NCBI RefSeq assembly: GCF_900129615.1
Contig: NZ_FQWI01000001.1
Span: forward strand, 868,001-932,000
Origin: Pectobacterium carotovorum
GTDB lineage: Bacteria > Pseudomonadota > Gammaproteobacteria > Enterobacterales > Enterobacteriaceae
Direction of reading: 5' to 3'
Length of the DNA: 64,000 nucleotides
A program made the translations under genes and the position numbers. The notes beneath the pieces are model-generated. The model was not told the origin of the DNA. It saw only the letters and a program-made list of their open reading frames with translations, and did no database searches. Shown here piece by piece: positions 30,945-41,755 of the stretch. Numbering within the stretch: position 1 is the first letter of the stretch; the number at the start of each line of letters is the position of its first letter.

Positions 30945-32039
30945 ATGAGTCAGCTTTTCTCCCCCGTATCGCTTGGTAAACTCGAACTGCCCAACCGAAT
31001 CATCATTGCCCCCATGTGTCAGTATTCAGCTGAGGACGGCAAGGCGACAGCCTGGCATACGATGCATTTAGGTAACCTGTCACATTCTGGCGCTGGGCTG
31101 CTCATTATCGAAGCTACCGCAGTTTCGCCAGAAGGTCGGATTTCCCCGCACGACCTTGGTTTATGGGATGACGCGACAGAGCAGGCTCTTGCTGGCGCGA
31201 TTCACGCAGTCAAAACCTATTCTGACATGCCCCTCGGCATACAGTTGGGGCACGCGGGTCGCAAAGCCTCAACGGGCGTTCCGTGGAGCGGACGGGCATT
31301 TCTGCATCCAGAACAGGGAGGATGGCAGACTATCGCGCCATCGGCTGTTCCTTACAACGCCAGTGATGCGACACCACAGGCCATGTCAGAACCGCAAATC
31401 CGTACGCTAATTGACGCGTTCGTTGACTCAGCTAAACGTGCGGATCGTCTGGGCTTTGATCTGATAGAGATTCACGCTGCCCACGGCTATTTACTGCACC
31501 AGTTCCTTTCACCGCTGACAAACCAGCGCACGGATGGCTATGGCGGTTCGCTTCAAAATCGGATGCGTCTGGTCATTGAAATTTACCGTGCGATACGCGA
31601 CGTTTTCCCTGAACATAAAGCCGTTGGTGTGCGCATTTCTGCGACAGATGGTGTGGAAGGCGGCTGGGATCTGGAACAGTCCGTACAGCTCAGTAAAGCA
31701 CTGCACGAATTGGGCTGCGATTTCATCCATGTATCCAGTGGCGGGCTATCACCGTTACAACAGATTCATCCTGCGCCTAATTATCAGGTGCCGTATGCGC
31801 AGCGGATTAAGCAAGAGGTGGGTATTACAACCATCGCCGTTGGATTGATAACCGAGCCGGAACAGGCAGAAGCGATCGTTGCAACCGGTGAGGCAGACGC
31901 TATCGGGCTGGCTCGCGCGATACTCTTCGACCCTCGCTGGCCGTGGCATGCGGCCGCCAGGCTAGGCGCACAGGTCTCCGTCCCAGCACAGTACTGGCGT
32001 AGTGAACCACGCTACGCCAGAGGTATTTTCAAACAGTAA
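30945..32039 (+). CDS. NADPH-dependent flavin oxidoreductase of the old yellow enzyme family (YqjM-like)
   Basis: A 364-residue FMN-binding TIM barrel of the class III old yellow enzyme group (YqjM/XenA). PMCQYSAEDG near residue 25 carries the redox-tuning Cys, LGHAGRKAST near 103 and EIHAAHGYLLHQFLSPLTNQR near 172-192 carry substrate and FMN contacts including the H-x-x-H pair, and GLARAILFDPRWPW near 325 is typical. Such enzymes reduce activated C=C bonds of enones, quinones and nitro compounds. It lies between trhO and lpxL, where E. coli has no gene. Confidence 0.92.
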   Translation: MSQLFSPVSLGKLELPNRIIIAPMCQYSAEDGKATAWHTMHLGNLSHSGAGLLIIEATAVSPEGRISPHDLGLWDDATEQALAGAIHAVKTYSDMPLGIQLGHAGRKASTGVPWSGRAFLHPEQGGWQTIAPSAVPYNASDATPQAMSEPQIRTLIDAFVDSAKRADRLGFDLIEIHAAHGYLLHQFLSPLTNQRTDGYGGSLQNRMRLVIEIYRAIRDVFPEHKAVGVRISATDGVEGGWDLEQSVQLSKALHELGCDFIHVSSGGLSPLQQIHPAPNYQVPYAQRIKQEVGITTIAVGLITEPEQAEAIVATGEADAIGLARAILFDPRWPWHAAARLGAQVSVPAQYWRSEPRYARGIFKQ

Positions 32040-32300
32040 CGGTGAATACGATGTGTCAGGCGATCCTATCTGGGTCGCCGCTTCCCTCTCTCACCACGCC
32101 CTATGCCACCAAAAGTCAAAAACCATTCTCTGGAGATGGTACGATTACTGCCGCTTTCTGTATAAAAATCAGTCAATAAGACGGCAATAGTTTGTTTTAT
32201 TGGCAAAGCACCGCAATAATCTATCTTGCAGCTAATCATTAACTCGATTCTTTTTAACGGTTCGCGTGCTGACCAGCACCAAAATATTGATACTGAGGCC

Positions 32301-33221
32301 ATGACACAAATCCCTTCTTTTAATCGTTCATTGCTACATCCGCGCTACTGGCTCACCTGGTTGGGCATCGGCATCCTGTACCTTATCGTTTTGCTGCCCT
32401 ACCCCGTTATTTATCGTATCGGTACCGCGCTTGGCTATCTTGCTATGCGTCTGCTGCCAAAACGCGTCAAGATCGCCGCCCGCAACCTTGAGCTGTGTTT
32501 TCCTGACATGCCACAGGCTGAGCGTGATGTATTAATCAGGAAGAATTTCGAATCGGTCGGCATGGGCGTAGTTGAAACGGGTATGGCCTGGTTTTGGCCG
32601 AATTGGCGTCTCGAACGCTGGTTTACGGTAACAGGCCTTGAGCATATACGCCCTGAGAACGAACGGGAGCAAGGCGTATTGCTTATCGGGCTGCATTTTT
32701 TAACTCTGGAGCTCGGTGCACGCGTTTTTGGTATGCACAATCCGGGGATCGGCGTCTATCGTCCGAATGATAACAAGCTGATTGACTGGTTACAGACATG
32801 GGGAAGAATGCGGTCCAATAAATCCATGCTGGACCGAAAAGATCTGAAGGGCATGATTCGTGCTCTCAAGCAGGGCGACATTATCTGGTATGCCCCAGAT
32901 CATGATTATGGCCCACGCAGCAGCGTATTCGCGCCTCTGTTTGCCGTAGAGAAAGCCGCGACAACCCGCGGTAGCTACATGCTGATAAAAACGGCACGCC
33001 CGGCGGTCATCCCTTTTGTGCCTCGCCGACTGCCTGACGGCAAAGGCTATGAACTACTGATCCAGCCCGCGGAACAGGGTGCGCCTGTAGATAATGAAAC
33101 CGTGACCGCCGCCTGGATGAACAAGGTTGTTGAACAGAACATTCTGCTCGCACTGGATCAATACATGTGGCTGCATCGCCGTTTTAAAACGCGCCCGGAA
33201 GGCGAACCATCTCTTTATTAA
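32301..33221 (+). CDS. lpxL: Kdo2-lipid IVA lauroyltransferase (LpxL/HtrB)
   Basis: This inner membrane enzyme adds a secondary acyl chain to lipid A. The 306-residue protein has a membrane helix near residues 20-40 and the acyltransferase HX4E motif in [14 protein letters not shown] near residue 132. [33 protein letters not shown] and [17 protein letters not shown] are near-identical to E. coli LpxL, which favours LpxL over LpxM or LpxP. The start at 32301 (MTQIPSF) matches the family; an in-frame upstream start at 32226 is not supported. Confidence 0.93.
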   Translation: MTQIPSFNRSLLHPRYWLTWLGIGILYLIVLLPYPVIYRIGTALGYLAMRLLPKRVKIAARNLELCFPDMPQAERDVLIRKNFESVGMGVVETGMAWFWPNWRLERWFTVTGLEHIRPENEREQGVLLIGLHFLTLELGARVFGMHNPGIGVYRPNDNKLIDWLQTWGRMRSNKSMLDRKDLKGMIRALKQGDIIWYAPDHDYGPRSSVFAPLFAVEKAATTRGSYMLIKTARPAVIPFVPRRLPDGKGYELLIQPAEQGAPVDNETVTAAWMNKVVEQNILLALDQYMWLHRRFKTRPEGEPSLY

Positions 33222-33274
33222 CGAATGCACTCCTGTAGTTTCAGGAACTGCGACACCTTATGACAGACGAAAAA

Positions 33275-33304
33275 AAAGCAACGGCGATTGATTGCCGTTG
33301 CTTT
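33275..33304. terminator. bidirectional terminator between lpxL and opgH
   Basis: AAAGCAACGGC and GCCGTTGCTTT pair over 11 bases with an 8-base loop, with an A-run on the left. Confidence 0.9.
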
Positions 33305-33340
33305 ATCTTTCACACCACTAATTTTCTACACTACAAGCAG

Positions 33341-35920
33341 TTAGCTTTTGATATGAGGTGCGGGAAGTTTCTGATAAGACTCAACCCACGCAGCATAAGT
33401 TTCCGGCTTTTGCCACACATGGTAGTGCAGGCGCGATATCGTAACGGGATCGCTAAGCAATGCCAGACGCTGATTATTGCTCACCTCTTCCGGCTTGCGA
33501 TTCAAAGCATCACGCACATTCTGCTCACGTACGTCTTCAATTGCTCGGCTGAAGCGATGGCGCGCCGTCGCCATTGCACTGGCAAGGGCGTTAATTGACG
33601 GATCAAAGACAGCCTGCATAAACCCGTTATCAAGTCTACGCTGGTGGTTCAACCGGCAATATTCATCCGTAGCGACCAGTTCGCGCGGCGGATTAAACTC
33701 TTCCGGTATCATCAACAGCTTGGCACGCTTACAACCCAGACCCAATGACGCGCGGCTCGAATAAACCGAAACGAACGGCGACAAAATCAGCGAGAAGACA
33801 ATCGGAGCCAGCCACCACAGGAAGCGCAGATCCAGCCATGCCATGCCAATCGCCCAGACCAGACCCAGAATCAACTGAGAACCGTGGCGCACAAACGCCT
33901 CACTCCACGGGGTCGCATCGTCATCACGCTGTGGAGAATTCCACTGTACCGACCAGCCGAGAAACGCACTGACAACAAATACCGTGTGGAACAGCATTCG
34001 AACCGGTGCCAACAGAACCGAGAACAGCATTTCCAGCAACAGAGAAAGGAATACCCGGACAGCGCCGCCGTACTCTTTTGCCCCTTTCGCCCATACCAGA
34101 ATCACACTCAACAGTTTTGGCAAGAACAGCAAGACCAATGTCGTCGAGAAGAGCGCGATAGCCAGTTCCGGCCGCCACTGTGGCCAGACGGGGAACAACT
34201 GTCGAGGCTGCAAGAAGTACTGTGGTTCCATCAGCGTATGCACAACCTGTAAGGCTGTAGAGAGCACCAGGAACATAAACCACAGCGGTGCAGACAGATA
34301 AGACATCACACCAGTAAGGAAAACGGCACGGTGAACCGGATGCATACCTTTAACCAGGAACAACCGGAAATTCATCAGGTTACCATGGCACCAGCGGCGG
34401 TCACGTTTCAATTCATCCAGCAGGTTAGGCGGCAGCTCTTCATAGCTTCCAGGCAGATCGTATGCGATCCACACGCCCCATCCCGCACGACGCATCAGAG
34501 CTGCTTCAACGAAGTCGTGGGACAGAATCGCACCAGCGAACGAGCCTTCACCCGGCAGCGGTGCTAAAGCACAGTGCTCGATGAACGGTTTAACGCGGAT
34601 AATCGCGTTATGCCCCCAGTAATGCGACTCACCCAACTGCCAAAAATGCAGGCCGGCGGTGAACAGCGGTCCATAGACACGCGTTGCAAACTGCTGGCAG
34701 CGTGCATACAGCGTATCCATGCCAGAGGCTTTCGGCGAGGACTGGATGATGCCGGCGTTCGGATTCGCTTCCATCAGTCTGACCAGAGACGTCAGACATT
34801 CACCGCTCATCACGCTATCGGCATCCAGAATCACCATATAGCTGTATTGGTTGCCCCAACGGCGGCAGAAATCGTCGATATTACCGCTCTTACGTTTGAC
34901 GCGACGACGACGACGGCGATAGAAGATACGCCCTGCTCCGCCAACATCACGGCACAGCTCCATCCAGGCTTTTTGCTCTGCTATGCATATATTGGGATCG
35001 TTACTGTCGCTCAGGACGTAAATATCGAAATGCTCAAGGTTGCCCGTCGCTTCAACCGATTCATACGTCGCCCGCAATCCCGCAAACACGCGTTCTACGT
35101 CTTCGTTACAAATCGGCATGATTAACGCCGTGCGATGCTCGGGATTCAGCGCCTCATTACCCACCGTCGTGGAAGAGATACTGTATTTGTCTCGACCAAT
35201 CAGCAGTTGCAGGAACCCCATCAAGGCGGTCCAGAACCCGGCCGACACCCAACAGAACAGCACCGCAAACAGAACGAGTATGCCGCTTTGCAACACATAA
35301 GGCAGCAGTTGCATCACCGAGCGCGTCCACGGCTGACCTGCCATTTCAAACGGATCGATCAGCGCCCATCCCTGATAAGGGAGGATGGTTTTCATGTACC
35401 AGGTTGCGATCGCCGTCTGGAACAGCGTCAACGCCAGCAGAATATAGCGGCGAATTGTCCCCACCAGACGCCAGCGGTTTTCGGAAATTTTCTCTTCCGG
35501 GCTGTAATGAGGACGAGGCGGCACGGTACGGCCCAGCAGACTTTCCCACCAGCGGATCAGTGGGTTCGTCCGCCAGACATCAGGGAACATGGAAGCGCGC
35601 GTAATGACAGGCATTGCTTTTAATGCCGTGCGCCCTTCTCTGTCTGTGCCGAGCTGCTTACCGTTGTCCAGACCATCAGCCCAGGCCATTTCAAGACGAG
35701 CCTGCACGGAATGCAGTGCAACATCGTCTTCTGCCTGAACATTGACCTGGCGACCTTCAGACTGGTTATCTTCAGACTGGCTGCCTTCAGACAAAGCCTG
35801 ATGCAAAACGGCCTGATCGTTCCAGGCCGCTTGCGGTAATTTTTCGCGAAGAACCTCTGCCTGCGGAGCAGGCAGAGGAAGTTTCTCAATATAATCGAGA
35901 GAAGAAGTTGACTTATTCAT
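33341..35920 (-). CDS. opgH: glucan biosynthesis glucosyltransferase H
   Basis: OpgH (MdoH) builds the beta-1,2 glucan backbone of osmoregulated periplasmic glucans from UDP-glucose and moves it across the inner membrane. The 859-residue protein has about eight membrane helices and a large cytoplasmic GT-A domain: [20 protein letters not shown] near residue 265, [12 protein letters not shown] near 365 and [16 protein letters not shown] near 510, the QxxRW-type motif. The N-terminal region has a short Ser/Glu/Gln repeat (about 45-60). Its start overlaps the end of opgG by 8 bases. In E. coli OpgH also restrains FtsZ, and opg mutants of soft-rot bacteria lose virulence. Confidence 0.97.
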   Translation of the reverse strand: MNKSTSSLDYIEKLPLPAPQAEVLREKLPQAAWNDQAVLHQALSEGSQSEDNQSEGRQVNVQAEDDVALHSVQARLEMAWADGLDNGKQLGTDREGRTALKAMPVITRASMFPDVWRTNPLIRWWESLLGRTVPPRPHYSPEEKISENRWRLVGTIRRYILLALTLFQTAIATWYMKTILPYQGWALIDPFEMAGQPWTRSVMQLLPYVLQSGILVLFAVLFCWVSAGFWTALMGFLQLLIGRDKYSISSTTVGNEALNPEHRTALIMPICNEDVERVFAGLRATYESVEATGNLEHFDIYVLSDSNDPNICIAEQKAWMELCRDVGGAGRIFYRRRRRRVKRKSGNIDDFCRRWGNQYSYMVILDADSVMSGECLTSLVRLMEANPNAGIIQSSPKASGMDTLYARCQQFATRVYGPLFTAGLHFWQLGESHYWGHNAIIRVKPFIEHCALAPLPGEGSFAGAILSHDFVEAALMRRAGWGVWIAYDLPGSYEELPPNLLDELKRDRRWCHGNLMNFRLFLVKGMHPVHRAVFLTGVMSYLSAPLWFMFLVLSTALQVVHTLMEPQYFLQPRQLFPVWPQWRPELAIALFSTTLVLLFLPKLLSVILVWAKGAKEYGGAVRVFLSLLLEMLFSVLLAPVRMLFHTVFVVSAFLGWSVQWNSPQRDDDATPWSEAFVRHGSQLILGLVWAIGMAWLDLRFLWWLAPIVFSLILSPFVSVYSSRASLGLGCKRAKLLMIPEEFNPPRELVATDEYCRLNHQRRLDNGFMQAVFDPSINALASAMATARHRFSRAIEDVREQNVRDALNRKPEEVSNNQRLALLSDPVTISRLHYHVWQKPETYAAWVESYQKLPAPHIKS
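35755..35793 (-). repeat. short degenerate tandem repeat in opgH
   Basis: About three copies of a 15-base CTTCAGACTGG-type unit encode Ser-Glu-x-x-Gln repeats in the cytoplasmic N-terminal region of OpgH. It is a likely site of strain-to-strain length variation. Confidence 0.75.
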
Positions 35921-37481
35921 TAGCAGGTAGCTGATTGCTCCAGGTTTCAGTCAATGTCGTCTCGCCATTAACCAACGCAGCTCTCATTTCAGTCGGCTGT
36001 TTCGCATCCTTCACACGCAAACGCAGCGTCAGACGCCAGCCATGAGTTACCGGGTTATAGCGAACATTATTTTCTACAATCTCGCCGTTGTCGCCAATGC
36101 TGACCTGAGACGCTACCGGAGCGTTCTCATCCAGTTCTTTTAAATTCGGCCCAATGAAGTCCACAATATAAGCGATCGTGCCGTCAGGCTGGCGGATCAG
36201 GTTAGATTGTTTGACATCACCGGCAGAACGGCGGGTCTGTTGAACATAGGCAACATTCGGGGAATGCAGTTGATCTTCGTCGCGCGTAAAGTGCAGACGA
36301 TATTTAATATCCAGCGGTTTGCCCGTTTCTGGCAACACATCAGGTGTCCAGAAGGCAACGATATTGTCGTTGGTTTCATCCGCGGTAGGGATTTCAACCA
36401 GTTCAACTTTTCCTTTGCCCCACTCGCCTTTTGGCTCAACCCAACCGCTTGGACGCAGATCGTAACGATCGTCAAGATCTTCGTAGGCGGCGAAATCACG
36501 GCCACGCTGCAGCAGACCAAACCCTTTCGGATTTTCTACCGCATAAGTACTCACGGACAGGTGCTTAGGATTATTCAGCGGACGCCAAATCCATTCGCCA
36601 TTACCGGCATGAATTGACAGACCGTTAGAGTCGTTAAGCGCTGGACGGTAGTTCAGCGTTGGCGACGGCTGGTTCGGCCCAAACAGATACATACTGGTCA
36701 GCGGAGCGATACCCAGTTTGCCCACTTTATCGCGCAGGAAGACTTTAGCCTGAACGTCTACGACGCTGTCACGCCCCGGGTAAACGGTAAAACGGTAAGC
36801 CCCTGCGGCACGTGGCGAATCCAACAGCGCATAAATCACCAAATGTTTATCATTTGGTTTTGGACGTTCAATCCAGAACTCACGGAAACGCGGGAATTCT
36901 TCACCAGAAGGCAACGCCGTATCGATAGCCAGACCACGGGCGGACAAGCCATAAATCTGGCCTTTACCTACCACACGGAAATAGCTGGCACCCAGCATGC
37001 TGACAATTTCATCGTTCTTATCTGCTTTATTGATCGGATAGAGAACTTTAAAACCGGCAAAGCCGAGATTTTTAACGGCTTCAGGATCGTGATTAACGGA
37101 ACCAAAATCAAAGTACTCAGGAGAGTATTTAATCTCATCAACCGTTGTTGCCGTGACTTCATTAATTCTCACCGGGGTATCGAAATACATCCCCTGATGG
37201 TAAAACTGGAGCTTGAAAGGCGTCTGTACATTATTCCAGTATGACTTATCGTTATTGAAACGAATTTGCTGATAGTCCGCAAATTTCATATCACGAAATT
37301 GCGCAGGAAGATTACTTTTCGGCGCTTCAAAACCCTTTTGTGCCAGCTTTTCAGCCTGCTGTGCCACATCATCAATAGAAAATGCCCAAGCAGGCACTGC
37401 GCTTACAGACAGCATAATGGCGGCGGACAGCCAGCGAAGGCTAGCAACCCGCTGTTTAAACCCAAATTTATTATCCAGCAC
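35913..37481 (-). CDS. opgG: glucan biosynthesis periplasmic protein G
   Basis: OpgG (MdoG) is the periplasmic partner of OpgH and is needed for glucan backbone formation and branching. The 522-residue protein has a long signal peptide with the hydrophobic segment [17 protein letters not shown] (about residues 19-35) and the mature start [21 protein letters not shown]. The beta-sandwich signature [23 protein letters not shown] near residues 330-352 and [10 protein letters not shown] near 378 are present. It is first in the opgGH operon. Confidence 0.97.
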   Translation of the reverse strand: MLDNKFGFKQRVASLRWLSAAIMLSVSAVPAWAFSIDDVAQQAEKLAQKGFEAPKSNLPAQFRDMKFADYQQIRFNNDKSYWNNVQTPFKLQFYHQGMYFDTPVRINEVTATTVDEIKYSPEYFDFGSVNHDPEAVKNLGFAGFKVLYPINKADKNDEIVSMLGASYFRVVGKGQIYGLSARGLAIDTALPSGEEFPRFREFWIERPKPNDKHLVIYALLDSPRAAGAYRFTVYPGRDSVVDVQAKVFLRDKVGKLGIAPLTSMYLFGPNQPSPTLNYRPALNDSNGLSIHAGNGEWIWRPLNNPKHLSVSTYAVENPKGFGLLQRGRDFAAYEDLDDRYDLRPSGWVEPKGEWGKGKVELVEIPTADETNDNIVAFWTPDVLPETGKPLDIKYRLHFTRDEDQLHSPNVAYVQQTRRSAGDVKQSNLIRQPDGTIAYIVDFIGPNLKELDENAPVASQVSIGDNGEIVENNVRYNPVTHGWRLTLRLRVKDAKQPTEMRAALVNGETTLTETWSNQLPANE

Positions 37482-37858
37482 AGCTCCCCCTGTTGGTGTG
37501 CTTCAATCAACTAAAATCCATATTAATGGATAAGTTAGCTTTCCTACAACTTGATAAAGATATTGTTCATCATAATAGGTCAGCGTTTAAACAACGAGAA
37601 CGCTAAAGCATGATAAACCGGGTTGTCAAAATGGAAAACAGCCACGGACTATAGCGAATATCACCCCGCACGTGCGTAGGATTATTCCGTTTACGCCCGA
37701 GCAATTTCATGACGTGTCATTGATAGAAATCAGAACAGATAGCGACAGCACTTCACATGTCACTTGCAGTATGCCAGGTATAAACATTTGTGTAACAATG
37801 CAGGGACAAGTAAAGTACACTCCTTGGCTGAACCCGGTATTGTTGAATTAAGACTGCT
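37482..37858. other. intergenic region upstream of opgG and the DUF2946 gene
   Basis: This 377-base gap separates two divergent transcription units and must contain both promoters. It is AT-rich with several TATAAT-like stretches. I see no gene, strong palindrome or known operator. Confidence 0.5.
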
Positions 37859-38353
37859 ATGCTTTTGTCCGCGCTACGACGGCGAAGTTTCCCAGCCTGG
37901 GTCGGCATCTTCGCTATTTTGACCATCTTCATTGCCCCAGTGATTTCACAAACACTGGTGCTTCATGGGGCCCATGCTCATGAAGAGGGTACAAGCACGC
38001 CTGGTTCTACTGCACATAGTTCTATTACTGCACATACAACCAGCGCGCATGATACAGCAGCGTCCGACAGACACAGCAGCAGTATAGCCGAACCGCATCA
38101 TAATCATACCGGACATGAGATGTCCGGGCATCACGCGACGCCATCACACCATTCTTCGCCGTCCATGATGATGGATCATGCTGCTTGCGGTTACTGCGTA
38201 CTCTTTTCGTATACGCCAGCGCTGTTCGCAACAGGCTCTCCCAATCCCATACTGACGACTCCCTTATCGGAAGCGCTGGTTATTCATTTTATTTCCCGCA
38301 TTGTCCTTCCTGAACGTTATGCTTCTCCTGTAGTCCGCGCCCCGCCTTTCTGA
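37859..38353 (+). CDS. His/Met-rich DUF2946-type membrane protein
   Basis: A 164-residue protein resembling the DUF2946 family. It has an N-terminal membrane segment (about residues 13-36), a long His/Ser/Thr/Met-rich stretch (about 37-108, with many HH, HxH and MM pairs) and a second hydrophobic region around AACGYCVLFSYTPALF. The CxxC-like ACGYC pair and the histidines suggest metal binding, most likely copper. It is 102 bases upstream of a PepSY protein with its own His/Met cluster, so they are probably co-expressed. No function is known for the family. Confidence 0.72.
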   Translation: MLLSALRRRSFPAWVGIFAILTIFIAPVISQTLVLHGAHAHEEGTSTPGSTAHSSITAHTTSAHDTAASDRHSSSIAEPHHNHTGHEMSGHHATPSHHSSPSMMMDHAACGYCVLFSYTPALFATGSPNPILTTPLSEALVIHFISRIVLPERYASPVVRAPPF

Positions 38354-38455
38354 ATCACGCATCATCCTGCTCATGTGCATTTATAACGCATCGCGCTATA
38401 CCCTTTCAGGTGTGGCGTTTGATCATTTCTTTGCTAAGTGATTTCAGAGGGGTCT

Positions 38456-39979
38456 ATGTCACACCCTAATCAGGCATCAGCCACTGCTGCCGCCTCCGGC
38501 TCACGCCCAGCCGGAGAAGCGGCATCGGATAAACACGCGATGGATAACGTATCGCCACGTGCTGCGATCGTTGCCCTGTTCATCCGGCTTCATTTCTATA
38601 TCGGTATTTTTGTCGGTCCTTTTATTTTTGTCGCTGCTCTGACAGGGACGCTGTATGTCCTGACACCGCAGATTGAAAACCGGCTGTATTCACACCAGCT
38701 TTTCACCGAGAGTCAGGGCACGCCACATTCTCTGTCTGAGCAAATCCATGCTGCACAGGCGGGGCTCGCTCACCGTCAGGATGCAAAACTGCTTGCGATA
38801 CGCCCTGCGCCTGCTGCGGGAGAAACCACCCGCGTCATGTTTGCCTTGCCGGAATTGGGGCCATCGGAAAGCCGCGCCGTTTTCATCGATCCTGTTTCGC
38901 TGGAAAATCGCGGCAGTGAAATTGTTTACGGCACCAGCGGCATCCTGCCATTCCGTACCTGGCTTGATTACCTGCACCGCGGGCTGCTGTTAGGCGATGT
39001 CGGGCGTAATTACAGCGAGCTGGCAGCATCCTGGCTATGGGTCGCAGCACTGGGCGGCATTGTCATCTGGTGGTCAACCCGACATCTGTCGTCAGCGACC
39101 AAACGGCGGAAGTTAAAAAATAGCCAGACGACGACAGCCAAGACGCAGCGTTTACGCCACTGGCACGCCACGATGGGGCTGACTCTTGTGCTTGGGTTGC
39201 TCTTTTTCTCCGTAACGGGGTTAACCTGGTCGCAATGGGCGGGAAGCAACATTTCTGTCGCGCGTACTGCGTTAGGGTGGCAGACCCCATCGGTGAACAC
39301 ACAGTTGCCCACACCGATGTCCCATCACGACATGATGCACGGTCACGATATGGCGATGACTACGGATGAGCACGCTGAACACCATGCGTCGATGCCAATA
39401 GAGGATGTCGAAGCCGCTTCACCAGCGTTATTTGATGAAGTGCTGGCTGCCGCACGCGATGCTGGGATTGATGCCAATAAAATCGAAATCCGCCCTGCCA
39501 CCAAGCCGCATCGTGCCTGGAGCGTCACTGAGATCGATCGTTCTTGGCCAACGCAGGTTGATGCCGTGTCGGTAAACCCAGATACGCTGGAGATTGTAGA
39601 CAAAACCGATTTCAACACCTTCCCGCTTGCCGCCAAGCTCACCCGCTGGGGAGTGGATGCCCACATGGGGGTGTTATTCGGTTTACCAAACCAACTCATC
39701 CTCGCGGCGTTTGGTCTTGGGCTCTGTGCGATGATTGTGTGGGGTTATCGGATGTGGTGGATACGTCGTCCAAAATCTCGCCATGACGCTAATCCGGTTA
39801 ACACGCTGACCGCGACATTATTACTGGTCCCAGTCGTTCACCGTGTGTTGATTGCGCTTATTACGCTGCTGCTGGCAGTGAGCTTGCCCGTCATGGGGAT
39901 CAGCCTGCTCATCTTCCTGCTGATTGACGTTGTTCGGTGGTATATGAATCACCCCAAGCAAACTATCGCTAAAAGCTGA
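38456..39979 (+). CDS. PepSY-associated membrane protein with His/Met-rich loop
   Basis: A 507-residue membrane protein of the PepSY_TM family, with four main helices near residues 35-60, 185-205, 235-255 and 410-430, then two more at the C-terminus. Between helices it has PepSY-type periplasmic regions and a metal-ligand cluster near residues 285-320 (HHDMMHGHDMAM and HAEHHASM). Relatives act in iron or copper reduction and siderophore or metal handling at the inner membrane. The start at 38456 follows CAGAGGGG at good spacing; a frame start at 38438 would add six residues. It pairs with the His-rich gene upstream. Confidence 0.8.
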   Translation: MSHPNQASATAAASGSRPAGEAASDKHAMDNVSPRAAIVALFIRLHFYIGIFVGPFIFVAALTGTLYVLTPQIENRLYSHQLFTESQGTPHSLSEQIHAAQAGLAHRQDAKLLAIRPAPAAGETTRVMFALPELGPSESRAVFIDPVSLENRGSEIVYGTSGILPFRTWLDYLHRGLLLGDVGRNYSELAASWLWVAALGGIVIWWSTRHLSSATKRRKLKNSQTTTAKTQRLRHWHATMGLTLVLGLLFFSVTGLTWSQWAGSNISVARTALGWQTPSVNTQLPTPMSHHDMMHGHDMAMTTDEHAEHHASMPIEDVEAASPALFDEVLAAARDAGIDANKIEIRPATKPHRAWSVTEIDRSWPTQVDAVSVNPDTLEIVDKTDFNTFPLAAKLTRWGVDAHMGVLFGLPNQLILAAFGLGLCAMIVWGYRMWWIRRPKSRHDANPVNTLTATLLLVPVVHRVLIALITLLLAVSLPVMGISLLIFLLIDVVRWYMNHPKQTIAKS

Positions 39980-40015
39980 TTACCATACTGTCATCATTGC
40001 TCGACACGCCAATAG

Positions 40016-40058
40016 AAAAACCGCCATTGTGCTACACAATTTGTGCACACAATGGCGG
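40016..40058 (-). terminator. terminator of the chemoreceptor gene
   Basis: CCGCCATTGTG and CACAATGGCGG pair over 11 bases. On the minus strand TTTTT follows, so it ends the leftward chemoreceptor transcript; the rightward PepSY gene may use it too. Confidence 0.85.
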
Positions 40059-40090
40059 TCAGTCAGCTATATAAGGTTAACGACAAGACG

Positions 40091-41755
40091 TTAGAACGTC
40101 GTCCAATCTGCCAGTTCACCTTTAGCAGACGTTTTTTCCACACGGGAACTTTTAGGGGCAGCCAGCGCGGGCGTTTCTGCTTTTCTATTTAATGTCGCGC
40201 TTTTGTACGATGCACCAAGATTGAACACGCTGACCGTACGCGCGAGGCTATTGGCTTGATCCTGTAAAGAGAGCGCAGCAGCGGCAGATTCTTCAACCAG
40301 CGCGGCATTTTGCTGAGTTGTGGTATCAATCTGCCCAACGGCCAGATTGATCTGGTTGATTCCATCACTTTGCTCACGGCTGGCCTGCGCGATTTCGCTA
40401 ATGATTCCCGTTACGCCCTGCACGTTCATCACCAGTGAGTTCATCGTGACACCAGTTTCTTCTACCAGCCCCATGCCGTCCTGCACTTTCTTGAACGAGT
40501 CATCGATAAGCTCTTTGATTTCTTTTGCCGCCGTAGCGCTTCGCTGAGCCAGCGCACGTACCTCACTGGCGACAACGGCAAACCCTCTGCCCTGTTCACC
40601 GGCACGTGCCGCTTCGACGGCCGCATTCAGCGCCAGAATGTTAGTTTGGAATGCAATGCCATCAATCACGCCGATAATTTCCGCCATACGCTGTGACGAA
40701 TCACGAATACCACGCATTTCCTGCGTTACTGTTTCCATCATGGCACCGCTTTTTTTCACGGTTTCAGACGCGCTAGCCGCAAGATCTGTCGCCTGCGTCG
40801 TGTTATCGGCGGTATTTCTTATTGTCGACGTCAATTGTTCCATTGATGACGCCGTTTCTTCCAGCGAGCTTGCCTGTTCTTCCGTTCGGGCAGATAAGTC
40901 CTGGTTCCCCGCAGCAATTTGCGACGCGGCACTAGAGATCGTTTCTGCCCCATCGCGCACCTGGCTAACAATCTGCCTTAAGCTGCTGTTCATATTATTC
41001 AAGGCGGATAACAGCTGACCGGTTTCATCTTTACGCTCGGTATAAATTTCAGAGGTCAGATCGCCTTTCGCGACATTTTCGGCCACACCCAGTGCTTCCT
41101 GTAACGGCTGAGTGACGCTGCGGGTGATCAGTGAAGCAATAATTAATCCAGCCAGCGCACTGATGATAATGATCGTAGCGAGGACCATCAGCGCATTTTT
41201 ATAACTATCACCCACCTCTCGCGCTGAGGATGTCATTTTGTCATCCTGTATATCGATGAACTCATGAACCTTGCTGGTGTATTTCGCCTGAGTAACTCGC
41301 GTTACATTGAAGTATTCTTCCGCAGCAGCGTCGGTGTTTCCTGCCGAGACCAGTGAAGAGAGTTTATTCGCGGAGCCAAGGAAATCGCGGCGAATGTCGC
41401 CAATATCACGCAGTATCGCAACGGATTTATCGTCGCTTACCGATTGGTTTAAGTACTCCATGAGTTCAGATATCGTTCCTGAACGCTCTTTGTTCAACGC
41501 CAACTGTTTGTTAATTTCGCTTTCTGATTTCAGTAGTAGCAGCAACTGCTGATTATTGAGGTAATTATTCAGCTCATCAATGAGCTTGTTACTTTTGACG
41601 GTGAGTGGGTAATTCTGCGAAACAATCTCATCCATTTTTTCGTGAAAGTCACTTAATTTTGAAATTGCAACGCTGCCAATTACCAAAAGCATTAATACCA
41701 GAAAGGAAAAACCCGCCCCTAATCGATATCCTATACGCCAGTTGGACAAACTCAT
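40091..41755 (-). CDS. methyl-accepting chemotaxis protein
   Basis: A 554-residue transmembrane chemoreceptor. TM1 is at about residues 10-30, a helical periplasmic domain of about 160 residues follows (four-helix-bundle type), then TM2 near 190-212, a HAMP domain and the signalling hairpin with EIIGVIDGIAFQTNILALNAAVEAARAGEQGRGFAVVA at the tip. The C-terminus ends ELADWTTF, a xWxxF pentapeptide that can tether CheR/CheB like NWETF of E. coli Tar. The ligand is unknown. The start at 41755 follows AAGGAG; the ATG at 41761 is too close to it. It is a single-gene unit. Confidence 0.95.
   Translation of the reverse strand: MSLSNWRIGYRLGAGFSFLVLMLLVIGSVAISKLSDFHEKMDEIVSQNYPLTVKSNKLIDELNNYLNNQQLLLLLKSESEINKQLALNKERSGTISELMEYLNQSVSDDKSVAILRDIGDIRRDFLGSANKLSSLVSAGNTDAAAEEYFNVTRVTQAKYTSKVHEFIDIQDDKMTSSAREVGDSYKNALMVLATIIIISALAGLIIASLITRSVTQPLQEALGVAENVAKGDLTSEIYTERKDETGQLLSALNNMNSSLRQIVSQVRDGAETISSAASQIAAGNQDLSARTEEQASSLEETASSMEQLTSTIRNTADNTTQATDLAASASETVKKSGAMMETVTQEMRGIRDSSQRMAEIIGVIDGIAFQTNILALNAAVEAARAGEQGRGFAVVASEVRALAQRSATAAKEIKELIDDSFKKVQDGMGLVEETGVTMNSLVMNVQGVTGIISEIAQASREQSDGINQINLAVGQIDTTTQQNAALVEESAAAALSLQDQANSLARTVSVFNLGASYKSATLNRKAETPALAAPKSSRVEKTSAKGELADWTTF

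Noticed and set aside
38025-38231. Cys/Arg-rich frame on the minus strand over the His-rich gene
   Set aside because: It is the complement shadow of the His/Met-rich coding region, whose biased codons open several false frames.
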